Assembly: GCA_947166335.1 (NCBI GenBank)
Contig: CAMVDS010000005.1
Location: forward strand, 1-47,048
Length of the DNA stretch: 47,048 bases
Reading direction: 5' to 3'
DNA from: an uncultured Mollicutes bacterium
GTDB taxonomy: Bacteria > Bacillota_I > Bacilli_A > Acholeplasmatales > JAEDCM01
Part shown: piece after piece, positions 23,641-31,922 of the stretch
Layout: every line of letters starts with the position of its first letter
Position numbering within the stretch: the stretch's first letter is position 1
Translations under genes and position numbers: made by a program
Notes under the pieces: generated by a model
What the model was told of the DNA's origin: nothing
Database searches by the model: none
Seen by the model: the letters and a program-made list of their open reading frames with translations, nothing else

Positions 23641-25845
23641 TTAATCATGTAACATAGTTAAACTTACTTTATGTCTAACTAAGTCTACATCAAGTACCCA
23701 AACCTTAACTACATCTCCTACACTTAATACTTCTGAAGGATGCTTTATGTAGTTTTTAGATATTTTAGATATATGTACTAAACCATCTTCATGTACACCA
23801 CAATCAACAAATACACCAAAGTCTACTACGTTTCTAACTACACCTTGTAGCTCTTGACCTATTTTTAAGTCTTCTATTCTTAAAGCTTCACATCTTAGTA
23901 GTGGTTTATCTAGCTCATCACGAGGGTCTCTTTGAGGAGCAATAAACGCATCTAGAATATCTTTAATTGTATATTCATTTTCTTTACCGTATTTAGCGAT
24001 TAAAGCCTCAATATCGGCTTTTTCTACTATTTTCTTAGTATCTTCAGTGCCTAGCTTTTCAATGCCTAATTCTTTAATTAATTGCTTTGCTAGTTTATAG
24101 CTTTCAGGGTGGATTGAAGTAGAATCTAATACTTCAGTAGATTCAGGAAGTCTTAAGAAACCTACAGCTTGTTCGAAAGCTTTAGGTCCAAGCTTTGGAA
24201 CATTTTTAATTTGTTCCCTATTCTTAAATTCACCATTTTCTTCTCTATATTTTACAATGTTTTCGGCAATACCTTTATTAATACCTGACACATAACCAAG
24301 TAATGACTTACTTGCTGTATTGATATTAACACCTACTTGGTTAACTGCTGTAGATACTACGAAATCTAGTGAATCACTTAATTTACTTTGAGTAACATCA
24401 TGTTGGTATTGTCCTACCCCTATACTCTTTGGATCTATTTTAACTAATTCTGATAGAGGGTCTTGTAGTCTACGTGCAATTGATACAGCACTACGCTCTT
24501 CTACGCTATATGTAGGGAATTCTTCTTGTGCTAGAGCGCTTGCTGAATAAACGGATGCTCCTGCTTCATTAACGATAGCATAGAATACTCTTCTACCATT
24601 TAAGTTTCTTAAAATATCTTGAATGAATTCTTCTGTTTCACGAGAAGCTGTACCATTACCAATAGCAATTAATTCAATATCATATTTTATGATAAAATCA
24701 GTTACTTTCTTTCTAGCATCAAGAATTCTTTCTTGAGGAACTTTTTCTCCTTCAAATTTTTGGTTTTGATAAATTACTGTTTTAGCTAATACTTTACCTA
24801 CTTTATCTACTACAGCAATCTTACAACCAGTTCTAAATGCTGGGTCTACTCCTAAAACCATTTTACCTTTCATAGGTGGTTGAAGTAATAAGTTTCTTAG
24901 ATTAACTGAGAATACTTCAATAGCTTTGTCTTCAGCATTATCAGTTAATTCACTTCTAACTTCTCTTTCAATTGAAGGGAAGATTAATCTATTAAAAGAA
25001 TCAACAATAGCATCTTTTACAATAGGTGTTGCAAAAGATTCTTCATTTTTAATAACTTTAGAATTTAGATAATTTATTGTTTTATCATTATCTATTTCAA
25101 TAGATACTGATAGAACATCTTTATCTTCTCCACGGTTAATAGCTAAAATGTTATGGCTTTTTAGCTTTTTAACTTCTAATGTATAATCATAATACATTTG
25201 GAAAGTAGGATCATCTGCTTTCTTCTTTTTCTTTGTGATAATTTTACCTGTTCTATAGCATTCTGTTCTAATAGATTTTCTATAATTAGCATTATCACTA
25301 ATCATTTCAGCAATAATGTATTTAGCTCCTTGAATAGCACTATCAAATGTAATATTCTTTTCTTCGTTAACATATTTATTAACAATATTTTCAAGTGAAC
25401 CTTTTGTAGGAAAAGCAAGTAATTCTTTTGCTAGAGGCTCTAAGCCTAAAGCAATAGCTTCAGTTGCTTTTGTCTTTTTCTTTTCCTTATATGGACGATA
25501 TAAATCTTCTACTTCAACAAGCTTTTGACTCTTTTCAATCTTTTCTTTTAATTCATCAGTTAACATTCCTTTTTCATCAATTAAACGAATAACTTGTTCT
25601 TTTCTCTTAAGTAAAGCTAGACCATATTCATATTGAGTTTGGATTTCTCTAATTTGATTTTCATCTAAAGCCCCTGTTTGTTCTTTTCTATATCTAGCGA
25701 TAAAAGGAACTGTATTACCTTCTTTAAGCATAGATAGAACAGTATTAACTTGTTCAATCTTTATACCTAAATTTATTGCTACTTCCTTTTTTAAGTCATC
25801 ATTAAAGTACTCTTCAGTCTTAATTTCTAATTCTTTTTCTTCCAT
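23641..25845 (-). CDS. tex: Tex-family transcription accessory / RNA-binding protein
   Basis: 734 residues, the normal length for Tex/YhgF. The order is an N-terminal Tex helical domain (GNTVPFIARYRKEQTGALDE), the RNase H-like YqgF domain (VLGVDPAFRTGCKIAVVDK, GNGTASRETEEF), a helix-hairpin-helix part (LGYVSGINKGIAENIVKYR) and a C-terminal S1 RNA-binding domain (GVVRNVVDFGVFVDCGVHED). Tex is a conserved cytosolic RNA-binding protein linked to transcription. Ribosome site TAGGAGGT. It is preceded by the terminator of the 255-residue membrane protein gene and so has its own promoter. Confidence 0.95.
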   Translation of the reverse strand: MEEKELEIKTEEYFNDDLKKEVAINLGIKIEQVNTVLSMLKEGNTVPFIARYRKEQTGALDENQIREIQTQYEYGLALLKRKEQVIRLIDEKGMLTDELKEKIEKSQKLVEVEDLYRPYKEKKKTKATEAIALGLEPLAKELLAFPTKGSLENIVNKYVNEEKNITFDSAIQGAKYIIAEMISDNANYRKSIRTECYRTGKIITKKKKKADDPTFQMYYDYTLEVKKLKSHNILAINRGEDKDVLSVSIEIDNDKTINYLNSKVIKNEESFATPIVKDAIVDSFNRLIFPSIEREVRSELTDNAEDKAIEVFSVNLRNLLLQPPMKGKMVLGVDPAFRTGCKIAVVDKVGKVLAKTVIYQNQKFEGEKVPQERILDARKKVTDFIIKYDIELIAIGNGTASRETEEFIQDILRNLNGRRVFYAIVNEAGASVYSASALAQEEFPTYSVEERSAVSIARRLQDPLSELVKIDPKSIGVGQYQHDVTQSKLSDSLDFVVSTAVNQVGVNINTASKSLLGYVSGINKGIAENIVKYREENGEFKNREQIKNVPKLGPKAFEQAVGFLRLPESTEVLDSTSIHPESYKLAKQLIKELGIEKLGTEDTKKIVEKADIEALIAKYGKENEYTIKDILDAFIAPQRDPRDELDKPLLRCEALRIEDLKIGQELQGVVRNVVDFGVFVDCGVHEDGLVHISKISKNYIKHPSEVLSVGDVVKVWVLDVDLVRHKVSLTMLHD

Positions 25846-25868
25846 AATAAACCTCCTATATTAGCAAG

Positions 25869-25892
25869 AAAAAGGGGAATTGCCCCTTTTTT
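25869..25892. terminator. Bidirectional terminator after the 255-residue membrane protein gene
   Basis: AAAGGGG / CCCCTTT stem (25871-25889) with a 5-nt loop and T-rich sequence on both strands. Confidence 0.8.
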
Positions 25893-26658
25893 ATTCTTCG
25901 TTATCTAATTTATTAATGTAATTTACTTGACCAATTATAATGCTTCCCCAGTATGCTGGAGTATAATTTGCTTTTCCATCTTTATCTACAGATCCATCAG
26001 CTAAGAATAAGCCATTATCTTTATCATACATTGAATCATATGTTTTACTATTATCATAATGGAAGAACATTGGTGCTTTTAAATTAGAGAATGTTGTACC
26101 ATTACTCATTGTAAAATATACTGGATCTTTTTGAAGATCTTGTTCTCTTTTTTCAATAGAGTTAAAATCTACAACAAAGAATCTTACATCCTTACCACAA
26201 TTTTCAATTGCTGGTAGTAATGGATCTTTAATAGGATCTTTTCCATCGCTTCTCTTTGAACCAGTTAGATATGAATCAACTATTTCAAATGATTTATAAG
26301 CATTTGATTTCTTATCATATTTACTCATCCATTCAACATCATATATTAAAATATAACATTCACCTTTATAGTCTTCTAGAATGTATTTAACATCTCCGCC
26401 TTGAAGAAGTTGAATTTTATTTCCACCCTTTGAACTACCTTTATAGTTATCAACATATTGTAGTAAAGGTGTTTTTACAGTATTATTATTATTTGAATCC
26501 TTCTTTGTTAAAAAGACGATTAATATAATTAATACAGCTACAGCTACTAAAGCAAGAGCTATACCAACAAATAAAGATGTTTTACTTACGGTTGCTTTAT
26601 TTTCATCTTCTTTTGAAATTACTATTACGTCTTTATTTTGGTTAATTATACGTGCCAA
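25891..26658 (-). CDS. Single-pass membrane protein of unknown function
   Basis: 255 residues. A short basic N-terminus (MARIINQNKDVIVIS) leads to one long membrane span (about residues 28-52, LFVGIALALVAVAVLIILIV), and the rest, ~200 residues, should be outside. Segments such as CYILIYDVEWMSKYDKKSNA and VRFFVVDFNS recall thioredoxin-fold strands, but there is no CxxC. The start is taken as the TTG at 26658, 8 nt from AAAGGAG; a GTG at 26667 overlaps that site. It is divergent from the XRE regulator. No family is recognised. Confidence 0.7.
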   Translation of the reverse strand: MARIINQNKDVIVISKEDENKATVSKTSLFVGIALALVAVAVLIILIVFLTKKDSNNNNTVKTPLLQYVDNYKGSSKGGNKIQLLQGGDVKYILEDYKGECYILIYDVEWMSKYDKKSNAYKSFEIVDSYLTGSKRSDGKDPIKDPLLPAIENCGKDVRFFVVDFNSIEKREQDLQKDPVYFTMSNGTTFSNLKAPMFFHYDNSKTYDSMYDKDNGLFLADGSVDKDGKANYTPAYWGSIIIGQVNYINKLDNEE

Positions 26659-26757
26659 TTTAACCACTCCTTTAAAACACTATATTTATTATATATTATA
26701 TAATTAATATTTTCAAGAAAAATAAAATATGATATTATTAATCTAAGGTGATTACTT

Positions 26758-26982
26758 ATGAATATAGATGTATTAGTAGGAAAGAAAATTAGAAAAAGAA
26801 GAAAAGAGTTAGGATTCTCTCAAGAAAAATTTGCGACAGAAGCCAAATTAAATAGATCTTATATATCTATGATTGAACAGGGTAAAAAAAGTCTAACAAT
26901 TAAAACCCTTAACAATATAAGAAAGGCTTTAAAAGTAGACTTTAATTATTTCTTCTCTTCAGGATCAGATGCCAATTCGTGA
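26758..26982 (+). CDS. XRE-family HTH transcriptional regulator
   Basis: 74 residues that are almost only a Cro/C1-type helix-turn-helix: GKKIRKRRKELGFSQEKFAT, LNRSYISMIEQGKKSLTIKT. Ribosome site AAGGTGAT before the ATG. Its last 37 bp overlap the 3' end of whiA on the opposite strand. It is divergent from the membrane protein gene at 25891 with a 99-bp gap, so it may control that gene (inference). Confidence 0.88.
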   Translation: MNIDVLVGKKIRKRRKELGFSQEKFATEAKLNRSYISMIEQGKKSLTIKTLNNIRKALKVDFNYFFSSGSDANS

Positions 26983-27860
26983 ATTCTTCTAAATCTATGA
27001 TTTAAACATGATTTAGTGATTTCTTTATTGTACTCTTTTTTATAGATTTCTAACAATTCAACTAGCGTAGCTGTTGGATTGTTTTTCCTTAAATCCATTA
27101 CTTCTACTAATTTTTGATCAACATCTTCACTATTTTCTAATATTTTTATATCTTCTAATTGTTGCTTAGCTGCGTTAATAGCTTTTACTTCATTAGCTAT
27201 TTCGCAGTTATTTTTTCTATTAACTAAATTAGATATATCTTTATTTACTCTAATATCTTCAAAAGCAAAATATGCTTTACTAGCTCCAACTATATATAAG
27301 AAATCAGCTATAGCTTGAGCTTCTTTTATATAGACAATTAGTTCATCTCTTCTTTTAGATATTCTAGCATTTAATCTATTACCATTAAGTAGCATTTGAA
27401 TAAATATAGCTAATTCTTCATTTCTACATTTAATTTCTAAATGATAACTCTTCTTTGGATCATTAACTGAACCATTAGCTAAGAAAGCACCTCTAATATA
27501 TGCTTTTTTACAACAATCGTTTTTTGTGTATTTTGTATAATGTTGATAATCTTTATTAAGTAATTGTAAGTCAGTTACAATTTCTTTAGCATCATCAACA
27601 ACTACATTAAATACATCATTTTTAGTTAAATTATGCTTACTCATTATTATATTAATAGGTAAGTCATATAAATCTTTAATCAATGATATGAATAATCTAG
27701 CTATAGAATTATTCATTGTTTTTAGTGTTACATGTGCTCCACTTATATTTAAACTAACTTCTCCTGATAACTGCAATAAAGCAGATAATAAAGCCTTTTT
27801 GCAGCAATCATCATTTTTAATTTTTGTTAATTCTGTTTTAACATCGCTAGCAAAAGACAT
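26946..27860 (-). CDS. whiA: DNA-binding protein WhiA
   Basis: 304 residues, as usual for WhiA. The N-terminal part (SFASDVKTELTKIK, CCKKALLSALLQLSGEVSL, DCCKKAYIRGAFLANGSV) is the LAGLIDADG-related domain. The C-terminal PTATLVELLEIYKKEYNKEI and HRFRRIHELA form the helix-turn-helix. WhiA controls sporulation genes in Streptomyces and affects division and chromosome segregation in Bacillus; in gram-positives without sporulation its role is unclear. It is usually next to rapZ and yvcK, which are not here; instead lgt is 12 nt upstream. Confidence 0.93.
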   Translation of the reverse strand: MSFASDVKTELTKIKNDDCCKKALLSALLQLSGEVSLNISGAHVTLKTMNNSIARLFISLIKDLYDLPINIIMSKHNLTKNDVFNVVVDDAKEIVTDLQLLNKDYQHYTKYTKNDCCKKAYIRGAFLANGSVNDPKKSYHLEIKCRNEELAIFIQMLLNGNRLNARISKRRDELIVYIKEAQAIADFLYIVGASKAYFAFEDIRVNKDISNLVNRKNNCEIANEVKAINAAKQQLEDIKILENSEDVDQKLVEVMDLRKNNPTATLVELLEIYKKEYNKEITKSCLNHRFRRIHELASDPEEKK

Positions 27861-27872
27861 AAATCATTCTCC

Positions 27873-28937
27873 TTATTCTTCATCATCGTCATCAACAATA
27901 TATTTTGATTTTCTAAATGGAGCATTTTGATCTAGTTCTTCTGGTACTTCTATAACTTCTTCTGTTTTTTCTTCTTCTATTATTTCTTCCTTTTTTTCTA
28001 CTTTTACTTTTTGTTTAGTAGTAGGTTTATTATTATTAAATAATTTATCAATAAAACTCTTTTTCTTAGGTTCATTTAATTTCTTTATAATGTCCTTACT
28101 AATAGTAGGATCAGCTTCTTCTAAAATATAATCTTTATAATAACCTGGTTTAATCTTAACATATTTAAATATTAGATAAACTATACCAACTACTATTAAT
28201 ATTATTGAAATTAATTGATTTTGTTTGATTGAACCAATCATAAGTGAATCTGTACGCATTCCTTCAATAAAGAATCTACCAATACCATACCATATTAAAT
28301 ATATACCAGTTATATCGCCTAAACGAATTGTTCTTGTTCTTCTAATAATTAATATAACTATTAAAGCAATTAAATTCCATAATGATTCATATAAGAATGT
28401 TGGATGGTAATATGTTCCACCTATTTCCATTTGATTAACAATAAATGTTGGTAATCTAAGAGATTCTAAGAAGGCTCTTGTAGTTTCTCCACCATGTGCT
28501 TCTTGGTTGAAGAAATTGCCCCATCTACCGCATATTTGACCTATTAATAAGCCTACAGCTATCATATCAAATACAGCTAAAAGATTAATCTTTTTTCTCT
28601 TACACCATATTATAGCAAATACAAAGGCTACAATTATACCACCATGTATAGCAAGTCCACCATTCCATATAGCAAACCATTCTGCTGGACTACTAAATTC
28701 ATTCAATGCAAAAATAACATAATATATTCTAGCTCCTATTACGCCAAGAACAATACCTATTATTCCACCATTAAAGATATCATCAGGATTAATTCCAAGC
28801 TTTTTACTTTCTCTAAGAGATATAATGACTGCTAAAATCATACCAAATAAAATACATAGTGCATAAAATCTAATAACTAGATTACCTATAGAAATTCCAC
28901 AGGCTAAGTATGCCCCAGGTTCAAATACTAATTTCAT
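27873..28937 (-). CDS. lgt: Prolipoprotein diacylglyceryl transferase (Lgt) with long C-terminal tail
   Basis: 354 residues. The first ~265 are a normal Lgt: seven membrane spans, the signature GRWGNFFNQEAHGG, HGG in GGLAIHGG and YGIGRFFIEGMR. It transfers diacylglycerol from phosphatidylglycerol to the lipobox Cys of prelipoproteins at the membrane. Several of those proteins are encoded here (4358, 16697, 29607, 45718). The last ~90 residues are a Lys/Glu-rich cytosolic tail not found in typical Lgt. The start is the ATG at 28937, 8 nt from AGGAG; the GTG at 28946 lies in that site. Confidence 0.94.
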   Translation of the reverse strand: MKLVFEPGAYLACGISIGNLVIRFYALCILFGMILAVIISLRESKKLGINPDDIFNGGIIGIVLGVIGARIYYVIFALNEFSSPAEWFAIWNGGLAIHGGIIVAFVFAIIWCKRKKINLLAVFDMIAVGLLIGQICGRWGNFFNQEAHGGETTRAFLESLRLPTFIVNQMEIGGTYYHPTFLYESLWNLIALIVILIIRRTRTIRLGDITGIYLIWYGIGRFFIEGMRTDSLMIGSIKQNQLISIILIVVGIVYLIFKYVKIKPGYYKDYILEEADPTISKDIIKKLNEPKKKSFIDKLFNNNKPTTKQKVKVEKKEEIIEEEKTEEVIEVPEELDQNAPFRKSKYIVDDDDEE

Positions 28938-28942
28938 CTGTC

Positions 28943-29521
28943 TCACTCCTTCTTAAATCTAGCAAAATATCTATGTGATACTCTTGTTAGAACATATCTA
29001 CATAAGGCAAACAAGAATACAAATACTACTAAATTAATTTGATTTTCAAATCCATATCCTGGTAGAAAATAAAACATTAATTCTACATACAAGATTTGTA
29101 ATACCAAAAAGAATAATCCAAACGTTGTTAGAATTATCTTTAAGAAAAATCTTATAAAGATGACTTTAAAGATAAATTCTACAACTGTAAATATTAAAAT
29201 TGATAAGGCAAAAATATAAAATTTATCATATTGAACAAATTTAAAGAATCCTTGTAGAGCAAACATTAAGGCAAAGTTTAATACTAATGTTAGAAGTAAA
29301 TGAATGAATATATTTTTATGAACAATTAAACCAAAAATATAAGCAATAGAGTTATTATTGTTTTTCTTTTTGATCTTTTTATCTAGTCCACTTATAAATT
29401 CTTCTAAGCTAGCTTCGCTTTTTTCTCCATTAACGATATCATCAAGTAAGTTTTCAATATCTTCTAAATCTTTTTCTTGTTCTTCTTTTTTTTCTTCATC
29501 TTTTTCTTTTTTCTTGCTCAT
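28943..29521 (-). CDS. Small polytopic membrane protein
   Basis: 192 residues from the ATG at 29521 (AGGGGTAAT upstream); an upstream alternative at 29557 has no site. The first ~75 residues are extremely charged (Lys/Glu runs, KKKEKDEEKKEEQEKDLED). Four or five hydrophobic segments follow, rich in Phe and Leu, and the end is basic (RVSHRYFARFKKE). It is 5 nt upstream of lgt and in one operon with lgt and whiA. No family is recognised. Confidence 0.75.
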   Translation of the reverse strand: MSKKKEKDEEKKEEQEKDLEDIENLLDDIVNGEKSEASLEEFISGLDKKIKKKNNNNSIAYIFGLIVHKNIFIHLLLTLVLNFALMFALQGFFKFVQYDKFYIFALSILIFTVVEFIFKVIFIRFFLKIILTTFGLFFLVLQILYVELMFYFLPGYGFENQINLVVFVFLFALCRYVLTRVSHRYFARFKKE

Positions 29522-29582
29522 AGTATTACCCCTAATCAAAAGTATTATAACACACAACCGTGTGAATGTAAAAGGGATAATA

Positions 29583-29608
29583 AAAAATAAGGGATTAGCC
29601 CTTATTTT
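29583..29608 (-). terminator. Terminator of the InlB/DUF6273 lipoprotein gene
   Basis: 10-bp stem AAAATAAGGG / CCCTTATTTT (29584-29593 and 29599-29608) with T-rich sequence on the minus strand. Confidence 0.8.
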
Positions 29609-31319
29609 ATAATTTTATCCAAAAAGCCGGACGGACGCCGCGTTGTGTGATGAAGATTATGTTTCCTTTGAAAACGCCATCGTAATAGATACAAAAAGCG
29701 CCGTTAACAGTATCGTGAGGTGAACGCAACCACCAACAACTGTTTCCATAATAACTAGCGTAAACTTGTAAACCTTGAGCTTTTGCGTAATCAGTTCCCT
29801 TGGTTTGTCTTGCAATATTTGAGTCTAGTCCATAACTACTATTTGTCAAATCACTATAAGATAATAAGAATATCTTATCTTGTGTGTTATTGCATGCATA
29901 TTTACTTGCTGTTTCTTCTGTTGAAGCAGCGCTATTATCTACTGTAGTTTCTACAATTACAGCTTTTTGTAAATCATTAAATGCAGTATTATAAAAGTCG
30001 TTGTTTAGCCATTTTCTTATATTAGATAATTCATAATTATTAACATACCCTGTTCCACCATTATGACTAATTGAACTATTTGAATTAGATGAATAATAAT
30101 CTTGACTATCTAGTATTAGATTAGCTAAAAGTAATGCCTTACCACTTGATACAGTTAATATATCCCATTCAATTGGATCATAACTGAACCAATAAATTGT
30201 ATTAGTCGTATAGCCATTATTATCTTGATATGAATTATCTTCTGTCGAAGGATCTGAAATCCAAGCTGGCCTATATTGAGTGAAATATACTCCTCTATAA
30301 TCATAAGTTCCGTCATCATCATAATCTATATCTTGATAGAACATATAGCTTGCTACATTTCCTTCAATATAGTAATTATAATCAGTCCAATTATACTTAT
30401 CTGTTGATGTTGGTTTTGTTCCAGCAAGAGTATTTAATCCATTTATTAAAGTATTATCAGTTACTAAAGTTTGTGGATATGTACCAAAGTATATCTTATT
30501 TCCTTCTTTTACAAAAGGTCTAGCAGTAGCAGTAATTGTTACATCATATAAAGGAACATTGAATGTGTATGTATCTCCGAATTCGATTACACCATCACTT
30601 CTGCTCCATATTAAAGTATATCCTGAAGGAATATTTGAAGCTGTTAAAGTGATTTCACTTTTATAATCATATTCACTTCCACTATTTACACCTGTAATTG
30701 TTACACCTTCAGCTTCATTATCAAGTGTTATTGTATATTTGTTTAAAGACCAACGTGCAGTATAATTTAAATCCCTTGCAGGCATAAGGAACGTAAGTTT
30801 ATCGTACCAAATTGCTAGTTCATCGCCCTCAAACCATCCGTTAAATGTATAACCTTCGTTTGTTTTTGCTGAGACTGTAGCATATGAATTATATTCAATA
30901 GTTCCTCCTCCTTGTATAGTGCCAGCTTCTTCTATGTTTTTACTTAATGTAAGAGTATAACTATTAACTGTCCATTTAGCTTTTAGAGTAAAATTTCCTT
31001 CTGCTTCTAATTTATTTTTATCAAAATCCCATAATTCTTCTCCGTTATACCATCCATTAAAAGTATGTCCTTTTCTCTCTGGATCTGTTGGTTTAGGAAT
31101 AAGCTGTCCAACTATTGCCATTTGACTATTAACATTGCTTCCTCCATTTGAATCAAAATCAACCATTGCGACTTTAACTGGGGCAGCTGTAGTTGTAGTT
31201 TTTTCAGTTTCAGTAGGCTTTGTTGTTGTATTATCTTTACTTGTTTTTTTACTACAACCAAATAAAGATAAACTAGCTAGAATAGCTCCAACAAAAAGTG
31301 CTTTTCTCATATTTTTCAT
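29607..31319 (-). CDS. Surface lipoprotein with InlB-type repeats and a DUF6273 domain
   Basis: 570 residues from the ATG at 31319, which has AAAGGAG upstream; the longer frame has none. The signal peptide ends in a lipobox with FGCS (Cys at about residue 22), followed by a Thr-rich linker. Two InlB B-repeats (Listeria-Bacteroides repeat) follow, VDFDSNGG...HTFNGWYNGEELWDF...AKW and GYTFNGWFEGDE...ARW, then a beta repeat. From about residue 265 to the end is a DUF6273-type domain: FGTYPQTLV, IEWDILTVSSGKALLLA, SNIRKWLNNDFYNTAFN, SCWWLRSP and GVRPAFWIKL. InlB repeats are usually extracellular spacers or adhesion modules. Own terminator. Confidence 0.87.
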   Translation of the reverse strand: MKNMRKALFVGAILASLSLFGCSKKTSKDNTTTKPTETEKTTTTAAPVKVAMVDFDSNGGSNVNSQMAIVGQLIPKPTDPERKGHTFNGWYNGEELWDFDKNKLEAEGNFTLKAKWTVNSYTLTLSKNIEEAGTIQGGGTIEYNSYATVSAKTNEGYTFNGWFEGDELAIWYDKLTFLMPARDLNYTARWSLNKYTITLDNEAEGVTITGVNSGSEYDYKSEITLTASNIPSGYTLIWSRSDGVIEFGDTYTFNVPLYDVTITATARPFVKEGNKIYFGTYPQTLVTDNTLINGLNTLAGTKPTSTDKYNWTDYNYYIEGNVASYMFYQDIDYDDDGTYDYRGVYFTQYRPAWISDPSTEDNSYQDNNGYTTNTIYWFSYDPIEWDILTVSSGKALLLANLILDSQDYYSSNSNSSISHNGGTGYVNNYELSNIRKWLNNDFYNTAFNDLQKAVIVETTVDNSAASTEETASKYACNNTQDKIFLLSYSDLTNSSYGLDSNIARQTKGTDYAKAQGLQVYASYYGNSCWWLRSPHDTVNGAFCIYYDGVFKGNIIFITQRGVRPAFWIKL

Positions 31320-31385
31320 ATATATCTCTCCTTTAAAAAATACACTATTATTATACACCAATTGTTTTTTAATACAAATAAAAAA

Positions 31386-31408
31386 AGGGAATTAAAAATT
31401 AATTCCCT
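31386..31408 (-). terminator. Terminator of the ligA-uvrA-GNAT run
   Basis: 10-bp AGGGAATTAA / TTAATTCCCT (31386-31395 and 31399-31408) followed by seven T residues on the minus strand; it overlaps the GNAT stop. Confidence 0.85.
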
Positions 31409-31922
31409 ATAAATTATTTTTCATTTCAAGTTCTACTACATCCCATTTATTACCTAAAATATCATATGTATCATAAATGCCATTTTCTTTTAAACCACAT
31501 TTCTTATAGCAATTATAAGCTTCTGTGTTTTCCTTAAATACTCTTAAATTAACATTATCAGCTTTATATTTACTAAAAGCAAGGTTAATGGCTAAATCTA
31601 GCATTTTCTTGCCATAACCTAATCCTCTTTTGTTTGGATCTAATATAACAAATCCTATAGTTAAATCATTAACTATTTCTTCTCTATATCTTAATGTAAA
31701 GAAGCCTATAGCCTCATTATTTAATTTAACAACATAAGGATAAAATAATTTAGAGCTTTTTAATTCTTTTATCCTTTCGTTAAATTTAATACTATCTATA
31801 GGATAAGTACCTAGTACTCCTGCGCTCCATCTATAAAATGATTCTTCATTATTAGTCCAGCTTAAAATAGTATTTGTATAAGTACTATTATATGGTTTAA
31901 TTATTAATTCCGTATCCGTTAT
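31407..31922 (-). CDS. Full-length GNAT acetyltransferase frame lacking a standard start codon
   Basis: An uninterrupted 171-codon frame runs from the uvrA stop to 31407. It reads as a complete GNAT protein: TELIIKPYNSTYTNTILSW at the start, NEAIGFFTLRYREE, then the acetyl-CoA loop DPNKRGLGYGKKMLDLA and ENTEAYNCYKKCGLKENG. The first ATG in frame is at 31604, after the acetyl-CoA loop, so it cannot give a working enzyme. At the expected start the uvrA end reads ATAA, where an ATGA overlap is usual; AGAAGG lies 4 nt upstream. Either ATA (31920-31922) is used as a start, or one G-to-A change removed the start while keeping a uvrA stop. Confidence 0.75.
   Translation of the reverse strand: MTDTELIIKPYNSTYTNTILSWTNNEESFYRWSAGVLGTYPIDSIKFNERIKELKSSKLFYPYVVKLNNEAIGFFTLRYREEIVNDLTIGFVILDPNKRGLGYGKKMLDLAINLAFSKYKADNVNLRVFKENTEAYNCYKKCGLKENGIYDTYDILGNKWDVVELEMKNNL

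Noticed and set aside
31407..31604. 65-residue protein starting at the first ATG
   Set aside because: It begins after the acetyl-CoA loop of a GNAT domain; the frame continues intact upstream to the uvrA stop, so this is only the 3' part.
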